Source of the DNA: Herbaspirillum sp. CF444
GTDB lineage: Bacteria > Pseudomonadota > Gammaproteobacteria > Burkholderiales > Burkholderiaceae_D
Assembly: GCF_000282135.1 (NCBI RefSeq)
Contig: NZ_AKJW01000118.1
Location: 16,066 to 80,065 of the forward strand
Direction of reading: 5' to 3'
Length of the DNA: 64,000 nucleotides
The notes under the pieces were generated by a model, which did no database searches, had not been told where the DNA came from, and saw nothing but the letters and a program-made list of their open reading frames with translations. Shown in pieces: positions 1 through 8,898 of the stretch. Positions within the stretch are counted from its first letter, which is position 1, and each line of letters opens with the position of its first letter. The position numbers were made by a program, and so were the translations under genes.

Positions 1-206
1 TCCAGGTCCAGCTCGACGCCCACCCGGCCGACGTGCTGCGGCTTGCCATCCACGACCGGCAGGATGCCGCTGAGGAACAACAACTTGCCGGCCTGCACCG
101 CCTCGACGTAAGCGCCCAAAGGCAACGGCGCCGGCGGCAGGACGATGCCGAGCTCCTGCAGCCGTTGTTCCGCGCCGCTCGCCGACGCTGCGTGCGCGCT
201 TACCAT
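1..206 (-). CDS. RidA/YjgF-family protein, C-terminus cut by window edge
   Basis: The reverse strand reads from an ATG at 206-204 through 68 codons to the window edge without a stop. The peptide contains LGAYVEAVQAGKLLFLSG followed by ILPVVDGKP, the start of a RidA-like (YjgF/YER057c) fold in which a G-x-Y-x-x-A-V segment precedes the hydrophobic strand LLFLSG. RidA proteins deaminate reactive enamine/imine intermediates; members with this more divergent N-terminus are often of unknown substrate. The start overlaps the stop of the upstream SDR gene by 7 bases, so the two are probably co-translated. The catalytic arginine region lies off the window and cannot be checked. Confidence 0.75.
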   Translation of the reverse strand, partial: MVSAHAASASGAEQRLQELGIVLPPAPLPLGAYVEAVQAGKLLFLSGILPVVDGKPQHVGRVGVELDL

Positions 207-925
207 TTGCCCGAGTGTGCGCCGCCATCGACGTGCAACACTTCTCCGGTAACGGTCTTCGATTCGGTCAGAAAAACCACGGCGTTGGCGATGTCCTGCA
301 CGTCGGAGATCACGCCCATCGGCGACAAGGTCTTCAGGAAATCCTTGGGATTTTTCTCATGCAAGGGTGTGTCGACGATGCCGGGGGCGACCACGTTGAA
401 GCGGATGCCGTCCTTGGCGTATTCCAGCGACAGGTTGCGCGACAAGGCGTTGATGCCGCCCTTGGTGATCATCGGCACCGAAGCCGTCACGCCGGCGATC
501 GGATGTTCCAGCAGCGAGGTGGTGATGCCGACCACGCTGCCGCCCGTGCCTTGCCTGAGCATCTGGCGCACCACGTGTTGGGTGATGTAGAGATAACCTT
601 GCAGATTGGTCGACACGAAGGCCCGGAAGTCTTCTTCCGTGTAGTCGACGAAAGGCTTGGTGTAGAAGATGCCGGCGTTGTTCACCAGCGCGTCGATGCG
701 GCCGAATTTTTCCAGTGCGGCGGCGACGACTTGCTCTGCCGTCTTCTGCTCGCCGATATCGCCGTCGACCAGCACCAGATTGGCTGAAGCGGCGAAGGCG
801 CCGCGCCGGGCGATGCTGCGCGAGGTGGCGACGACGTTGTAGCCGCGCCCGAGGAAGTCGCGCACCAGGCCTGCGCCGATGCCTTGCGATGCGCCTGTGA
901 TGATGATGGTTTTGCTGTTGCTCAT
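200..925 (-). CDS. SDR-family oxidoreductase
   Basis: This 241-residue protein is a classical short-chain dehydrogenase/reductase. It has the N-terminal dinucleotide-binding motif TGASQGIG, the structural NNAG motif, a Ser/Thr-rich catalytic segment followed by a Met-x-x-x-Lys instead of the usual Tyr-x-x-x-Lys (VPMITKGG), and a C-terminal VDGG. The Tyr-to-Met replacement at the presumed active site is odd and could alter or abolish dehydrogenase activity. An upstream extension to 1003 is open, but ATG 925 has AAGGAA seven bases upstream and begins directly at the Rossmann strand. It faces the LysR gene at 1087, a usual regulator-target pair, and overlaps the RidA gene. Confidence 0.88.
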   Translation of the reverse strand: MSNSKTIIITGASQGIGAGLVRDFLGRGYNVVATSRSIARRGAFAASANLVLVDGDIGEQKTAEQVVAAALEKFGRIDALVNNAGIFYTKPFVDYTEEDFRAFVSTNLQGYLYITQHVVRQMLRQGTGGSVVGITTSLLEHPIAGVTASVPMITKGGINALSRNLSLEYAKDGIRFNVVAPGIVDTPLHEKNPKDFLKTLSPMGVISDVQDIANAVVFLTESKTVTGEVLHVDGGAHSGKW

Positions 926-1040
926 GATGTATTCCTTCAATGAAATGGATGAAACGAAGTGGAATGCGTCAGCGACGCTGAGTACCCACGGCCGCGATGG
1001 CACAGGAAGGAGAATGAGGCAAACGGGCTTGCTTGATTAG

Positions 1041-1080
1041 ATGGAAATATGTGGAATTTCTTTTCCATTTATGGAAATAT
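1041..1080. promoter_or_regulatory. Candidate LysR operator: direct and inverted repeats
   Basis: The decamer ATGGAAATAT occurs at 1041-1050 and again at 1071-1080, exactly 30 bp (about three helical turns) apart. Its inverse TTTCCAT lies between at 1062-1068, so ATGGAAA and TTTCCAT also form an inverted repeat. The block sits just upstream of the LysR start at 1087 and in the divergent promoter of the SDR, where LysR proteins normally bind. Binding is inferred. Confidence 0.5.
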
Positions 1081-1086
1081 CATGCC

Positions 1087-1983
1087 ATGGCGGATCTCAA
1101 CGACATTGCGATATTTGTGAAGGTGGCTCAGTTCGAGAGCTTCAGCCGGGCGGCGCATGCGCTGGGCATGCCGGTGTCGACGGTCAGCCGTCGCGTCTCG
1201 GAGCTGGAGCAGCAACTGGGCGTCACCCTGCTGCAGCGGACCACGCGCAAGCTGACGCTGACGGTGCAGGGACTGGATTACTTCCATCAATGCCAGGAGC
1301 CGCTGAACATCCTCGCCGACGCCGAGCGCGTACTGACGCAGACGCAGAAGAAGCCGGAGGGCATCCTGCGCGTCACCGTTCCCGTGGTGTTGCGGGAACA
1401 GGCGTTTCTCAATTTCGTGTCGGACTTCCTGAAGAACTATCCGCGCATCAGGATCGATCTGTTCATCACGAATGAATTCATCAATTTCGTCGAACGGAAC
1501 GTCGACGTGGGGATACGCTTCGGCGACCTGGAAGATTCAAGCCTGATTGCCAAAAAACTGGGGGCGAACGTGCGCTATCTGGTGGCGACGCCGTCCTATC
1601 TGGAGGGACGCCCGCTTCCTGCAAGGCCGGAAGACCTGCGCGCGCATCAGTGCGTGCTGATGAACGGGAAAAATGTGGAAGCCAGGTGGGACCTGGTCAA
1701 CGGCAAGAAGCAAGTGTCGGTCGAGGTCTCCGGCGCGATCTCCAGCCGCGACTTCAACAGCGTCAGCTATTTCACGCACAACGGCCACGGCATCGGTTTG
1801 CTGCCCTTCAATTACTGCAACGACATGCTGGCCGATGGTCGCCTGCAGCGCGTCTTGCCGCAATGGAGTTCGCCGAAGATTCCGGTCCATGCACTGTATC
1901 CGACGCGCAAATTCCTGCCGGCCAGGCTGCGCGTGTTTCTCGAGGCGCTGGAGGCGTGGGACAGTCCGTTCTGGAACAAATGA
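1087..1983 (+). CDS. LysR-family transcriptional regulator
   Basis: 298 residues, usual LysR length. The N-terminal winged HTH (about 1-60) reads FVKVAQFESFSRAA, then MPVSTVSRRVSELEQQLG and LLQRTTRKLTLT, typical of the CrgA/DmlR-like branch. The remainder is a substrate-binding domain with the strands LRVTVPVVL and VDVGIRFGDL. The start at 1087 was preferred to an in-frame codon at 1033 because it places MADLNDIAIF at the family N-terminus; the 1033 version would read through the candidate operator. It is divergent from the SDR/RidA genes and probably controls them; the ligand is unknown. Confidence 0.9.
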   Translation: MADLNDIAIFVKVAQFESFSRAAHALGMPVSTVSRRVSELEQQLGVTLLQRTTRKLTLTVQGLDYFHQCQEPLNILADAERVLTQTQKKPEGILRVTVPVVLREQAFLNFVSDFLKNYPRIRIDLFITNEFINFVERNVDVGIRFGDLEDSSLIAKKLGANVRYLVATPSYLEGRPLPARPEDLRAHQCVLMNGKNVEARWDLVNGKKQVSVEVSGAISSRDFNSVSYFTHNGHGIGLLPFNYCNDMLADGRLQRVLPQWSSPKIPVHALYPTRKFLPARLRVFLEALEAWDSPFWNK

Positions 1984-2007
1984 GAGCCCGACGGTGGAGC
2001 GAAAGCC

Positions 2008-2922
2008 TCAGGATTGGCGGGTTTTCCAGTTCAGCCGCGCGAACAGCGACGCGCCGAACAGATTGACGATCAGGCCCACCATCAGCAAGGCTGCGCCGAC
2101 GAAATGGATCGTCTGCAGCGCTTCGCCAAAGGCCAGCCAGCCGGTCGTCAAACCCACCAGCGGCACCAGCAGCGTAAACGGCGCCACCCGATTGACCGAG
2201 TAGCGCGCAATCAGGAAATTCCACACCGCATAGCCGAACAGCGTCGACGCCCACGCTATATACGCCACGGCGGCGATCGACTGCAAGCTCATGTGCTGCA
2301 GCGCCGAGCCGATGGCGGCGGGTCCTTCCATCACCCACGACAAGGCGAACATCGGCAGCGGCGGCACCAGGCTGGCCCACACCACGAAGGCCAGCTGATT
2401 CATCGGACCGTAACGTCCCACCGCGCGACTGACGATATTGCCGCATGCCCACATGGCGGCCGCGGCAATCGTCAGCAGGAAACCGAGCAAAGGCATGGAC
2501 GCGCCGTGGGCGCTGCCGATCAGCGTCAGACCACCGGCCGCGAGCAACAGTCCCGCCAACTGATTGGCGCGCCATTTTTCGCGCAGCCACAGCACGGTGA
2601 GCAGGAGCGTGAAAAAGGATTGCGACTGCAGCACCAGCGACGCCAGTCCCGACGGCATGCCGACATGAATCGCGCTGAACAGGAAGGCGAATTGTCCGAC
2701 CGAGATGGTCAATCCGAACGCCAGATAAAGACGCAGCGGCACCTTGGGCGGACGCAGGAACAGCAATGCCGGAAACGCCGCCAGGATGAACCGCAGGCTG
2801 CCCAGCAGCATCGGCGGCACACCCGCCAGGCCGACCTTGATGATGGCGAAGTTGACGCCCCAGACCAGGATGACGAGCAGCACGAGCACCAGATGGGTGG
2901 AACGCATGGATTGAGCTTGCAT
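2008..2922 (-). CDS. eamA: EamA-family (DMT superfamily) exporter, O-acetylserine/cysteine exporter-like
   Basis: A 304-residue inner-membrane protein with ten hydrophobic segments in two EamA repeats. The first half closely follows the E. coli EamA (YdeD) pattern, with WGVNFAIIKVGL, then RFILAAFPALLFL, GLTISVGQFAFLFSAI and GMPSGLASLVLQSQSFFT; the second half contains WACGNIVSRA and VAPFTLLVPLVGL. EamA exports O-acetylserine and cysteine in E. coli; substrate here is inferred from similarity only. It converges with the LysR gene (24 bases between stops) and is probably monocistronic. Confidence 0.85.
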   Translation of the reverse strand: MQAQSMRSTHLVLVLLVILVWGVNFAIIKVGLAGVPPMLLGSLRFILAAFPALLFLRPPKVPLRLYLAFGLTISVGQFAFLFSAIHVGMPSGLASLVLQSQSFFTLLLTVLWLREKWRANQLAGLLLAAGGLTLIGSAHGASMPLLGFLLTIAAAAMWACGNIVSRAVGRYGPMNQLAFVVWASLVPPLPMFALSWVMEGPAAIGSALQHMSLQSIAAVAYIAWASTLFGYAVWNFLIARYSVNRVAPFTLLVPLVGLTTGWLAFGEALQTIHFVGAALLMVGLIVNLFGASLFARLNWKTRQS

Positions 2923-3081
2923 GGAGATCCGGAGAAATAGGAAGGACGAAGCGGCATTCTACAAAATACCGGGACATTCTGCCGCACCTGCAATAAGAAC
3001 AGGCAAAGCGCCGGACGAAATACGCCTTGCCGGCACGCTTGCGGGCAACAACGCATCTTGCAAATTGATTGCTGACAGGCC

Positions 3082-3876
3082 CTAGTTCCTCAACCGGTCG
3101 CAGCGCAGTCGATGCCGCTCGTCGGTCACCGCTTTCGCTGCCAGGTATACGCTCCCGGTGGCGGCCAGTCCGCTGCCGCCGGCGAGGATGAACATCAGCA
3201 GGATCTGGTACTTCGCCGCATCGACCGCATCGACGCCGGCCAGGATCTGGCCCGACATGATGCCCGGCAAGGTAATGATGCCGGCCGCCGACATCTGGTT
3301 GATCACGGGAATCAGGCCGCTGCGGATGGCGTTGCGCATGTAGGGGGCGAGCGCTTCGTAGCGGGTGGCGCCGAGTGCGAGGCGGCCTTCGACGATGTTG
3401 CGCGAAGCGGTGACGCCGCCGAAGAAAATATCCAGCCCCAGGCTCGCCGAATTGAGCACGCTGCCGAGCACGATGCCCATCAGCGGTACGGCGTAATGAG
3501 CATCGTACCAGGGCGAGGGACGAATCGCCGTCAGCAGCGCCAGCAGCACCGTGGCGATCGACGTCGCGCTCACCATGGCGGTACTGATGCCGTAGCTCTG
3601 CCAACCCTTCAGACGCCATTTCGGCCGCACCGTGACTTCTCTTGCCGCGGCCAGGATCATGGCGACGATCACCAGCGTCGTCAGCAACGGCGACTTCGAT
3701 TCCAGCACGTAGCGCAGCAACAGGCCGACCAGCAGCAATTGCACCACCATGCGCGCGGCGGCCAGCAGCACGGGCTTGTGCAGGCGCAAGCCGAGCGAGA
3801 CGGAAATCGCGGCATTGATGATCACCAGCACCGACGCGATGGCGAGGTCGGCTGCGGAAATGGGCTGCAGGGTCAT
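3082..3876 (-). CDS. fetB: FetB/YbbM-type ABC permease
   Basis: 264 residues with about seven hydrophobic segments. The sequence begins ADLAIASVLVIINAAIS and carries the family hallmarks LGLRLHKPVLLAAARM, GIVLGSVLNSASLGLD, LALGATRYEALAPY and the glycine-rich segment AGIITLPGIMSGQIL. FetAB (YbbLM) in E. coli is a putative iron exporter that helps resistance to oxidative stress. The ATG at 3876 has AAGGAGG four bases upstream and overlaps the fetA stop (ATGA), so translation is coupled. A longer frame to 4224 is only the open antisense of fetA. Confidence 0.88.
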   Translation of the reverse strand: MTLQPISAADLAIASVLVIINAAISVSLGLRLHKPVLLAAARMVVQLLLVGLLLRYVLESKSPLLTTLVIVAMILAAAREVTVRPKWRLKGWQSYGISTAMVSATSIATVLLALLTAIRPSPWYDAHYAVPLMGIVLGSVLNSASLGLDIFFGGVTASRNIVEGRLALGATRYEALAPYMRNAIRSGLIPVINQMSAAGIITLPGIMSGQILAGVDAVDAAKYQILLMFILAGGSGLAATGSVYLAAKAVTDERHRLRCDRLRN

Positions 3877-4511
3877 GGCGCCTCCTTGCGGGCGATGTGC
3901 AGTCTGTCGTCGGCCAGGCGCCCGGCCTGTTCCGCCGAATGGGTCACCAGAACCAGCGCCAGCCCGGCTTGCAGCCGCGACTTGAGCACGGCTTCCACTG
4001 CCGCCGTGTTGCTCTCGTCGAGCGCGCCCGTGGGTTCGTCCAGCAGCAGCACCGCCGGCTTGACGAGCAGCGAACGGATCAACGCCATGCGCTGGCGCTC
4101 GCCGGTGGACAGCCGCGACACCTCGGCGTCGAGCATATCCGCCGGCAGATTCAGCTGCGCCAGCAAGGCGCTCGCATCGGTCAGCTGCGCTTGCTGGAAA
4201 TGGTCTTTGACATGGATCTCCCACCAGGCCGGCTCGGCTGACTGATACACCACCTGGCGACGCCAGTCGGGTGCAAAGATCTGCGAACGCGGCACGCCAT
4301 GCAAACTGATCTCGCCTGCGTTTTCATCGAGGTCGGCAATCATGCGCAACAACTGGCTTTTGCCGGCGCCCGAAGGACCGCTGACGACCAGGCAGCGGCC
4401 GCGCGCGAGCGTGAAGGAATACGGACCGGCGCGCACCGAATGCAGGTCGACCGCTTTGAGCACCTCGGTCTGCGCGGCAGCAGTTTGAATGGATGACGGA
4501 TTCATGTTCAT
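3873..4511 (-). CDS. fetA: FetA/YbbL-type ABC ATPase
   Basis: 212 residues, normal for FetA. Walker A is GPSGAGKSQ, the ABC signature is LSTGERQRM, Walker B is [13 protein letters not shown] and the switch histidine is in LVTHSAEQ. The segment WWEIHVKDHF between Walker A and signature is characteristic of the YbbL subfamily. It pairs with the permease encoded immediately downstream. It lies 72 bases after the second PLP-fold gene on the same strand, so it may share an operon with the decarboxylase-ATP-grasp fusion. No strong Shine-Dalgarno precedes 4511; a second ATG at 4505 is an alternative start. Confidence 0.87.
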   Translation of the reverse strand: MNMNPSSIQTAAAQTEVLKAVDLHSVRAGPYSFTLARGRCLVVSGPSGAGKSQLLRMIADLDENAGEISLHGVPRSQIFAPDWRRQVVYQSAEPAWWEIHVKDHFQQAQLTDASALLAQLNLPADMLDAEVSRLSTGERQRMALIRSLLVKPAVLLLDEPTGALDESNTAAVEAVLKSRLQAGLALVLVTHSAEQAGRLADDRLHIARKEAP

Positions 4512-4583
4512 GGATGAAGAAAAATTCCGGCCTGGCGATAGCTGGGGTGAATCCGTTTCTGCTGCCCGATAAATGCCGGCAGC

Positions 4584-6074
4584 TTACAACCGGTCCATGG
4601 TCGCCGCCACTGCCGTCAGGCAAGCCAGCGCCTGTTCGATCAGCGCGCTCACGCCGGCCTCGCCGCCGCGATAGGCGTTGACGATCAGCGGCGCGCTCAG
4701 GCACAGACGCAAGGCCCATGCCGGAGACGATCCGGGGCCGCCGCATTGCACCGGCTGGCCCAGCAGATACCTGCGCCCGTCGGCCTGTACCGTGTTTTGC
4801 AAAGTCCGGTACAGGCGCTCCACTTCGCTGCGCTCCAGCATCTTGCGATCCGGAGCCGGTCTACAGGGAATGAAGGCGTGGATGGTGAGCGGTTTCTTCG
4901 CTGCCGATGCTGCGGCGCTGTTGTCCAGCGCCTGAAAATGCGGATCCGACGACAGCCTGTTTTGCACGGCCGCCGCACATGCCGATACGATGCGCCGGAC
5001 ATCATTCGCCGGCACTTGCAGGAAGTTCTGCATCTCTTGCAGCGCCGCCTCCCAACGCAGCAGCAAACCCATGTTGGGAACACGCGTGAGTTCGTCCCTG
5101 CCCGGCCAATGCGCCGGCCACTCTGCGCTGCGGGAATAGCTGCGCAACAAGGCCGGCATGGTCCGCGCCCGCAGCTCTTGCCCCAGCGTTGACGGAATCA
5201 GCAAGGCGCCGCAAAACGAAGGCGCCGCGAAAAACTTGGAGCCGGTGACGGCGACCATGCAGCCGAGTTGCAGATACGCGTGCAACGCCGCGCCGTCGAG
5301 GCGGAACTGGCAGGCGTCGACCAGCACCGTCAGTTGCCGGCCCCAGCGATTTTTCAATCGGGCGAGTGCTTCCATGCCCGGTGCCGCGAGACCGGTTTTC
5401 GATACGTCCACCGCGACCAGCAGGGCCGGCAAACCCTGTTCCAGCACATGCTCGGCCGCACGCTCGAAATCGGCATCGACTTCCGCACCGGGACGGGCAG
5501 TGCCGTCGGCTGCGCGCAGATCGATGTGGATCAAGGACGTGCCGGCGGCGGCCGCGGACTCAGGCGCAGGCGGGACATCGCCGGTGGCGGTGCGGGAAGA
5601 AAACGCTTGGCCGCACAATGCCGCGGCAACGCCGCTGCCGCTCTCTTCGCACTGGATCATGATGGCGTGCAGCGGTGCCTCATGCAGCGTTTGCGCGAGA
5701 CTCGCCGCGATCAGATGCGCGTCCGTGCCGGAGGCGGAGAAGATCATCTCCGTCGTCGCTGTCGATAAATCCCACAGCGAGAGAAAACGCGCGCGCAGTT
5801 GCCGCAGCTCCTGCGCGTACACCTGTTCGGACGAAGATGCGGAGACCGCTTCCTCCAGGCGGCGCTGGAGCGACTCCAGCGCGCCGAAGGTGGAGGCGGA
5901 TACGTGCGATGCCGTCGACGAACTGAAATCGATACAGTCCGCGACCGGATAGGGACGGCATCCGTATTTATTGAAGGCCTCGCCGTCGAGCAGACGGATT
6001 CTGTCGTCGCCGCCCTGCAACAGCAGGGCGGAGGCAGGCGACAGCTTACCCGGCTTGGCTGGGAGTGCTGGCAT
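4584..6074 (-). CDS. PLP-dependent fold-type I enzyme, function unknown
   Basis: About 496 residues from the ATG at 6074. It looks like a fold-type I PLP enzyme: SASGTDAH near 114-121 resembles a phosphate-binding turn, VLVDACQ near 251-257 supplies the Asp expected to bind the pyridine nitrogen, and TGSKFF near 278-283 gives the candidate Schiff-base lysine (about K280). I do not recognise a characterised homologue. The gene overlaps the end of the decarboxylase-ATP-grasp fusion by 29 bases in another frame, so the two are almost certainly co-expressed. An in-frame start at 6137 is possible but adds a Cys-rich N-terminus unlike the family. Substrate is unknown; a role as partner of the fusion enzyme is inferred from the overlap. 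Confidence 0.75.
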   Translation of the reverse strand: MPALPAKPGKLSPASALLLQGGDDRIRLLDGEAFNKYGCRPYPVADCIDFSSSTASHVSASTFGALESLQRRLEEAVSASSSEQVYAQELRQLRARFLSLWDLSTATTEMIFSASGTDAHLIAASLAQTLHEAPLHAIMIQCEESGSGVAAALCGQAFSSRTATGDVPPAPESAAAAGTSLIHIDLRAADGTARPGAEVDADFERAAEHVLEQGLPALLVAVDVSKTGLAAPGMEALARLKNRWGRQLTVLVDACQFRLDGAALHAYLQLGCMVAVTGSKFFAAPSFCGALLIPSTLGQELRARTMPALLRSYSRSAEWPAHWPGRDELTRVPNMGLLLRWEAALQEMQNFLQVPANDVRRIVSACAAAVQNRLSSDPHFQALDNSAAASAAKKPLTIHAFIPCRPAPDRKMLERSEVERLYRTLQNTVQADGRRYLLGQPVQCGGPGSSPAWALRLCLSAPLIVNAYRGGEAGVSALIEQALACLTAVAATMDRL

Positions 6075-8808
6075 CGGCGTTACCGGATTGTCTGGCTTTG
6101 GCTTTGTGCAGCATGCTCTGGAAAGCAGCGAACACATTGCGCATGTTGTCCTGCTTGTAGGGGAACATGTCCACCGGATCCATCGCGTGCACGATCATGC
6201 CTGTGTCGACTTCAAAAATCAGCAGGCGGCCGTCCTTGGTTTCGGCGCAGTCGAGGCCGTAATAATCCAGCGGAAAGCTGCGGTTCAGCACGTCGAATGC
6301 AGCCTGATGGCGTTCGGCAAAGTCCTGATCAAAGTTGCGCATGACGGCGGCTTCTTCATCGCGCTTGAAGCTGTTCTCGCCGGTCATGTTGGCGTTGAGG
6401 TAGTGCACCATCCAGTTTTCCGAGATGGCCATGTGGCACAGGAAAGGACGACCTTCGATCAGCACGATGCGGTATTTGCGGAACAAGCCGTCGGCGCTGC
6501 TGTAATCGACGAAGCGCGAAATGAAGAATTCATCGCTGTCGTGCGTTTCCAGATAGGCCGCGATGTCGGCAGGCGCGAGCAGCTTTTCCAGGCCCTTGCC
6601 GGCGTGCGAACCGATAGGGCGAATGATCAGCGGGAACTCGCCGTCCGACAGGAAGCTCGTCAATGCGGCGGCGCCGTTCTGCAATTCTTCCAGGTCGTAG
6701 CGATCGACGCGCGCGGTCAGCGGTATCGACAGCTCGGGCTTGTCTTGCAGCAGTTCTCCGACGCGATCGCGGGACAGGTCCAGCGAGGGACGCGGATGAT
6801 TGAGCAGCGGCGTGTTCCAGCCGTCCACGGCTTCGCACAATTCTTCCAGCAGGTCGCGCGTCATGTCGGATTCGCCGACCGCCACGAACAGCACGTCGTG
6901 CGGCGGCAATTCGGTCGGCAGGTCGCCGTAGGGCTTGACGTACAAGACGTCGAGCGCCACGTCGGAACCGGTGAGCATGAACTCCAGCGGCGTATTGGCC
7001 ATGAAGTCCCCGGTCACCATCAGCGCCAGCAGACGCAAACCGGGCTTGCCGCCGGCAGCGGTGGGCAGATGGTAGAGCTGCTGCATCTGGATGGCGTCGA
7101 GCTGCGTCGCCGCGGCAACTTCGTCATTGCCGCGGATGTACAGAATCGTCGACAGATCCATCATGGCCTTGTGATCGTCCGGCGCCGATTGCAGGTGCTG
7201 GATCAGCGTATTGCCGATCGGTCCCAGATCGACGTCGAAATAGGCGGCGGTCAGCAGCTTCGCCAAGCCGATCAGGTAGGGAGAATCCGGATCGAACCGG
7301 GGCGTGAGGTCCTGCAAAGATGGCTGGATGTTCTGGCTCATGGTGTGCGCAGCGAGGAGGTCACGGCTCAGGCGCGCGATGGCGTCGAGCAGTTTATCCA
7401 TGTCTGCGGTGATGCTCCGGTGGTTGAAGAGGGCGGCGCGGATGACGAGACGGCCGTTGACTTTGGTGGACGACGGCGCGGCGACGCCGGATTCCTGGAT
7501 GGCGATCAGCAGTTCACGGTTGACCGCGTCAAGCGCCGCATCGGACATCTGCGCGGTGCCGCGCAGGCGGAAGCAGACGATGTTCAGGTTGACCGGCGCC
7601 ATCATCTCCAGCGTCGGGTCGGCCTTGATGCGTTGTTCCAGATAGCGCGCCAGCCCGCAGCTGTGGTCGATCACCTGCGCCAGTCTGGCGGCGCCGTAGA
7701 CCTTGAAGGTGAACCAGGTCTTGAGCGCGCGGAAGCTGCGCGACAGATCGGGTCCGAGGTCGCACGGCCAGGGCGAGCCGGCGGCGATGCCGCGCGTGTC
7801 GCGTGCCAGATAGGTCTTTTGCTCGTCGTCGAAGGTGCTGAGGTGCAGTTCGCCGTCGCGCGCCAACAGGAAACCGGCGTCGTAAGGCACCTGCAGCCAC
7901 TTGTGGAAATCCATGGCGATGGTGTCGGCCTGTGCTATGCCTTTTAGCTTCTTGCCGTGCGTGGGCGACAGCATGGCCATCGCACCGAATGCGCCGTCGA
8001 CGTGGAAATGCAGTTGCTCGCGCCGCGCCAGCGCGGCGATGGCTTCGAGGTCATCGATGGCGCCGATGTCGACCGACCCCGCCGTGCCGACCACCAGGAA
8101 AGGCTGCATGCCGGCGGCGCGGTCGGCGGCGATGGCTTGCTCCAGCGCCGCGAGGTCCATGGCGCCGTCGGCCTGGATGGGAATCTTGCGCAGGTGCTTG
8201 CGGCCGAGGCCGGCAATGTCCATCGCCTGTTCGATGCACGCGTGGGCGGCGATCGAGGTGTAGGCGACCACGTTGCTGCCGGTCTGCGTGCCGTCGTCGC
8301 GGACTTCGACACCGAAGGCGCGGCGCCGCGCGATCAGCACGCCGATCAGGTTGGCGGCCGAGGTGCCGGTGACGAACAAGCCGCTGGCGCCGTCGGGAAA
8401 GGAAAACAGCTCGCGCATCCAGCGCACGATCTGGCGTTCGACCTCCACGGGAATCTGATTGCGGCCGCCGAGATTGGCGTTCAGGCCGGCGGCCAGCATC
8501 TCGGCCAGCATGCCGACCGGCGTGCCGCCGCCGTGGACCCAGCCCATGAAACCGGGATGGGCGTTGCCGACGGCATAGGGAAGAATGTCTTGCATGAAGA
8601 CCTGATGAACGCTGTCGAGCGAACTGCCCTGCATGGGCAGGCGTTCGCTGAAACCCTGGCGCACGGCATCCGGAATCGGTTGCCATACCGGGCCCTCGCT
8701 GACGTTTTCAAGGTAGTCGAACATGTCGTCCAGCATTTTATGTCCCTGCTGCCGGAGATCGCTCCAGTCCGCTGGGTCCAATGAGGAGATCGACTCCGGT
8801 ACCGCCAT
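6046..8808 (-). CDS. Fusion of group II PLP decarboxylase and ATP-grasp ligase
   Basis: A 920-residue two-enzyme protein. Residues about 1-480 are an aromatic/acidic L-amino-acid decarboxylase: NAHPGFMGWVHGGGTPVG, TGTSAANL, HVDGAFGA (PLP-binding Asp near 271) and DFHKWLQVPYD with the Schiff-base lysine near 303. Residues about 490-920 are an ATP-grasp-like ligase, with FPLIIRPIGSHAGKGLEKL (ATP-binding) and DYYGLDCAETKDGRLLIFEVD (metal-binding Asp/Glu). The junction contains a Met (about 490), as if two genes had been joined. The ATG at 8808 is preceded by AGGGAGGG; an upstream ATG at 8841 lacks this. Logical chemistry is decarboxylation of an amino acid and ATP-dependent amide formation, but substrate and product are unknown. 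It heads the PLP-fetAB gene set. Confidence 0.85.
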   Translation of the reverse strand: MAVPESISSLDPADWSDLRQQGHKMLDDMFDYLENVSEGPVWQPIPDAVRQGFSERLPMQGSSLDSVHQVFMQDILPYAVGNAHPGFMGWVHGGGTPVGMLAEMLAAGLNANLGGRNQIPVEVERQIVRWMRELFSFPDGASGLFVTGTSAANLIGVLIARRRAFGVEVRDDGTQTGSNVVAYTSIAAHACIEQAMDIAGLGRKHLRKIPIQADGAMDLAALEQAIAADRAAGMQPFLVVGTAGSVDIGAIDDLEAIAALARREQLHFHVDGAFGAMAMLSPTHGKKLKGIAQADTIAMDFHKWLQVPYDAGFLLARDGELHLSTFDDEQKTYLARDTRGIAAGSPWPCDLGPDLSRSFRALKTWFTFKVYGAARLAQVIDHSCGLARYLEQRIKADPTLEMMAPVNLNIVCFRLRGTAQMSDAALDAVNRELLIAIQESGVAAPSSTKVNGRLVIRAALFNHRSITADMDKLLDAIARLSRDLLAAHTMSQNIQPSLQDLTPRFDPDSPYLIGLAKLLTAAYFDVDLGPIGNTLIQHLQSAPDDHKAMMDLSTILYIRGNDEVAAATQLDAIQMQQLYHLPTAAGGKPGLRLLALMVTGDFMANTPLEFMLTGSDVALDVLYVKPYGDLPTELPPHDVLFVAVGESDMTRDLLEELCEAVDGWNTPLLNHPRPSLDLSRDRVGELLQDKPELSIPLTARVDRYDLEELQNGAAALTSFLSDGEFPLIIRPIGSHAGKGLEKLLAPADIAAYLETHDSDEFFISRFVDYSSADGLFRKYRIVLIEGRPFLCHMAISENWMVHYLNANMTGENSFKRDEEAAVMRNFDQDFAERHQAAFDVLNRSFPLDYYGLDCAETKDGRLLIFEVDTGMIVHAMDPVDMFPYKQDNMRNVFAAFQSMLHKAKARQSGNADASTPSQAG

Positions 8809-8898
8809 AAGCCCTCCCTGGCCTTGTTGCATGCGCTGCACTGATGTGCTGATCGATCCCGGTCAACGAGAGTCCGACAAACGCCGTCGAGACCGACA

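Noticed and set aside
5971..7947. 658-codon plus-strand frame opposite the decarboxylase-ligase gene
   Set aside because: It is the antisense of a well-supported gene; composition is His/Gln/Arg-rich as expected from high-GC shadow frames and it has no family motifs.
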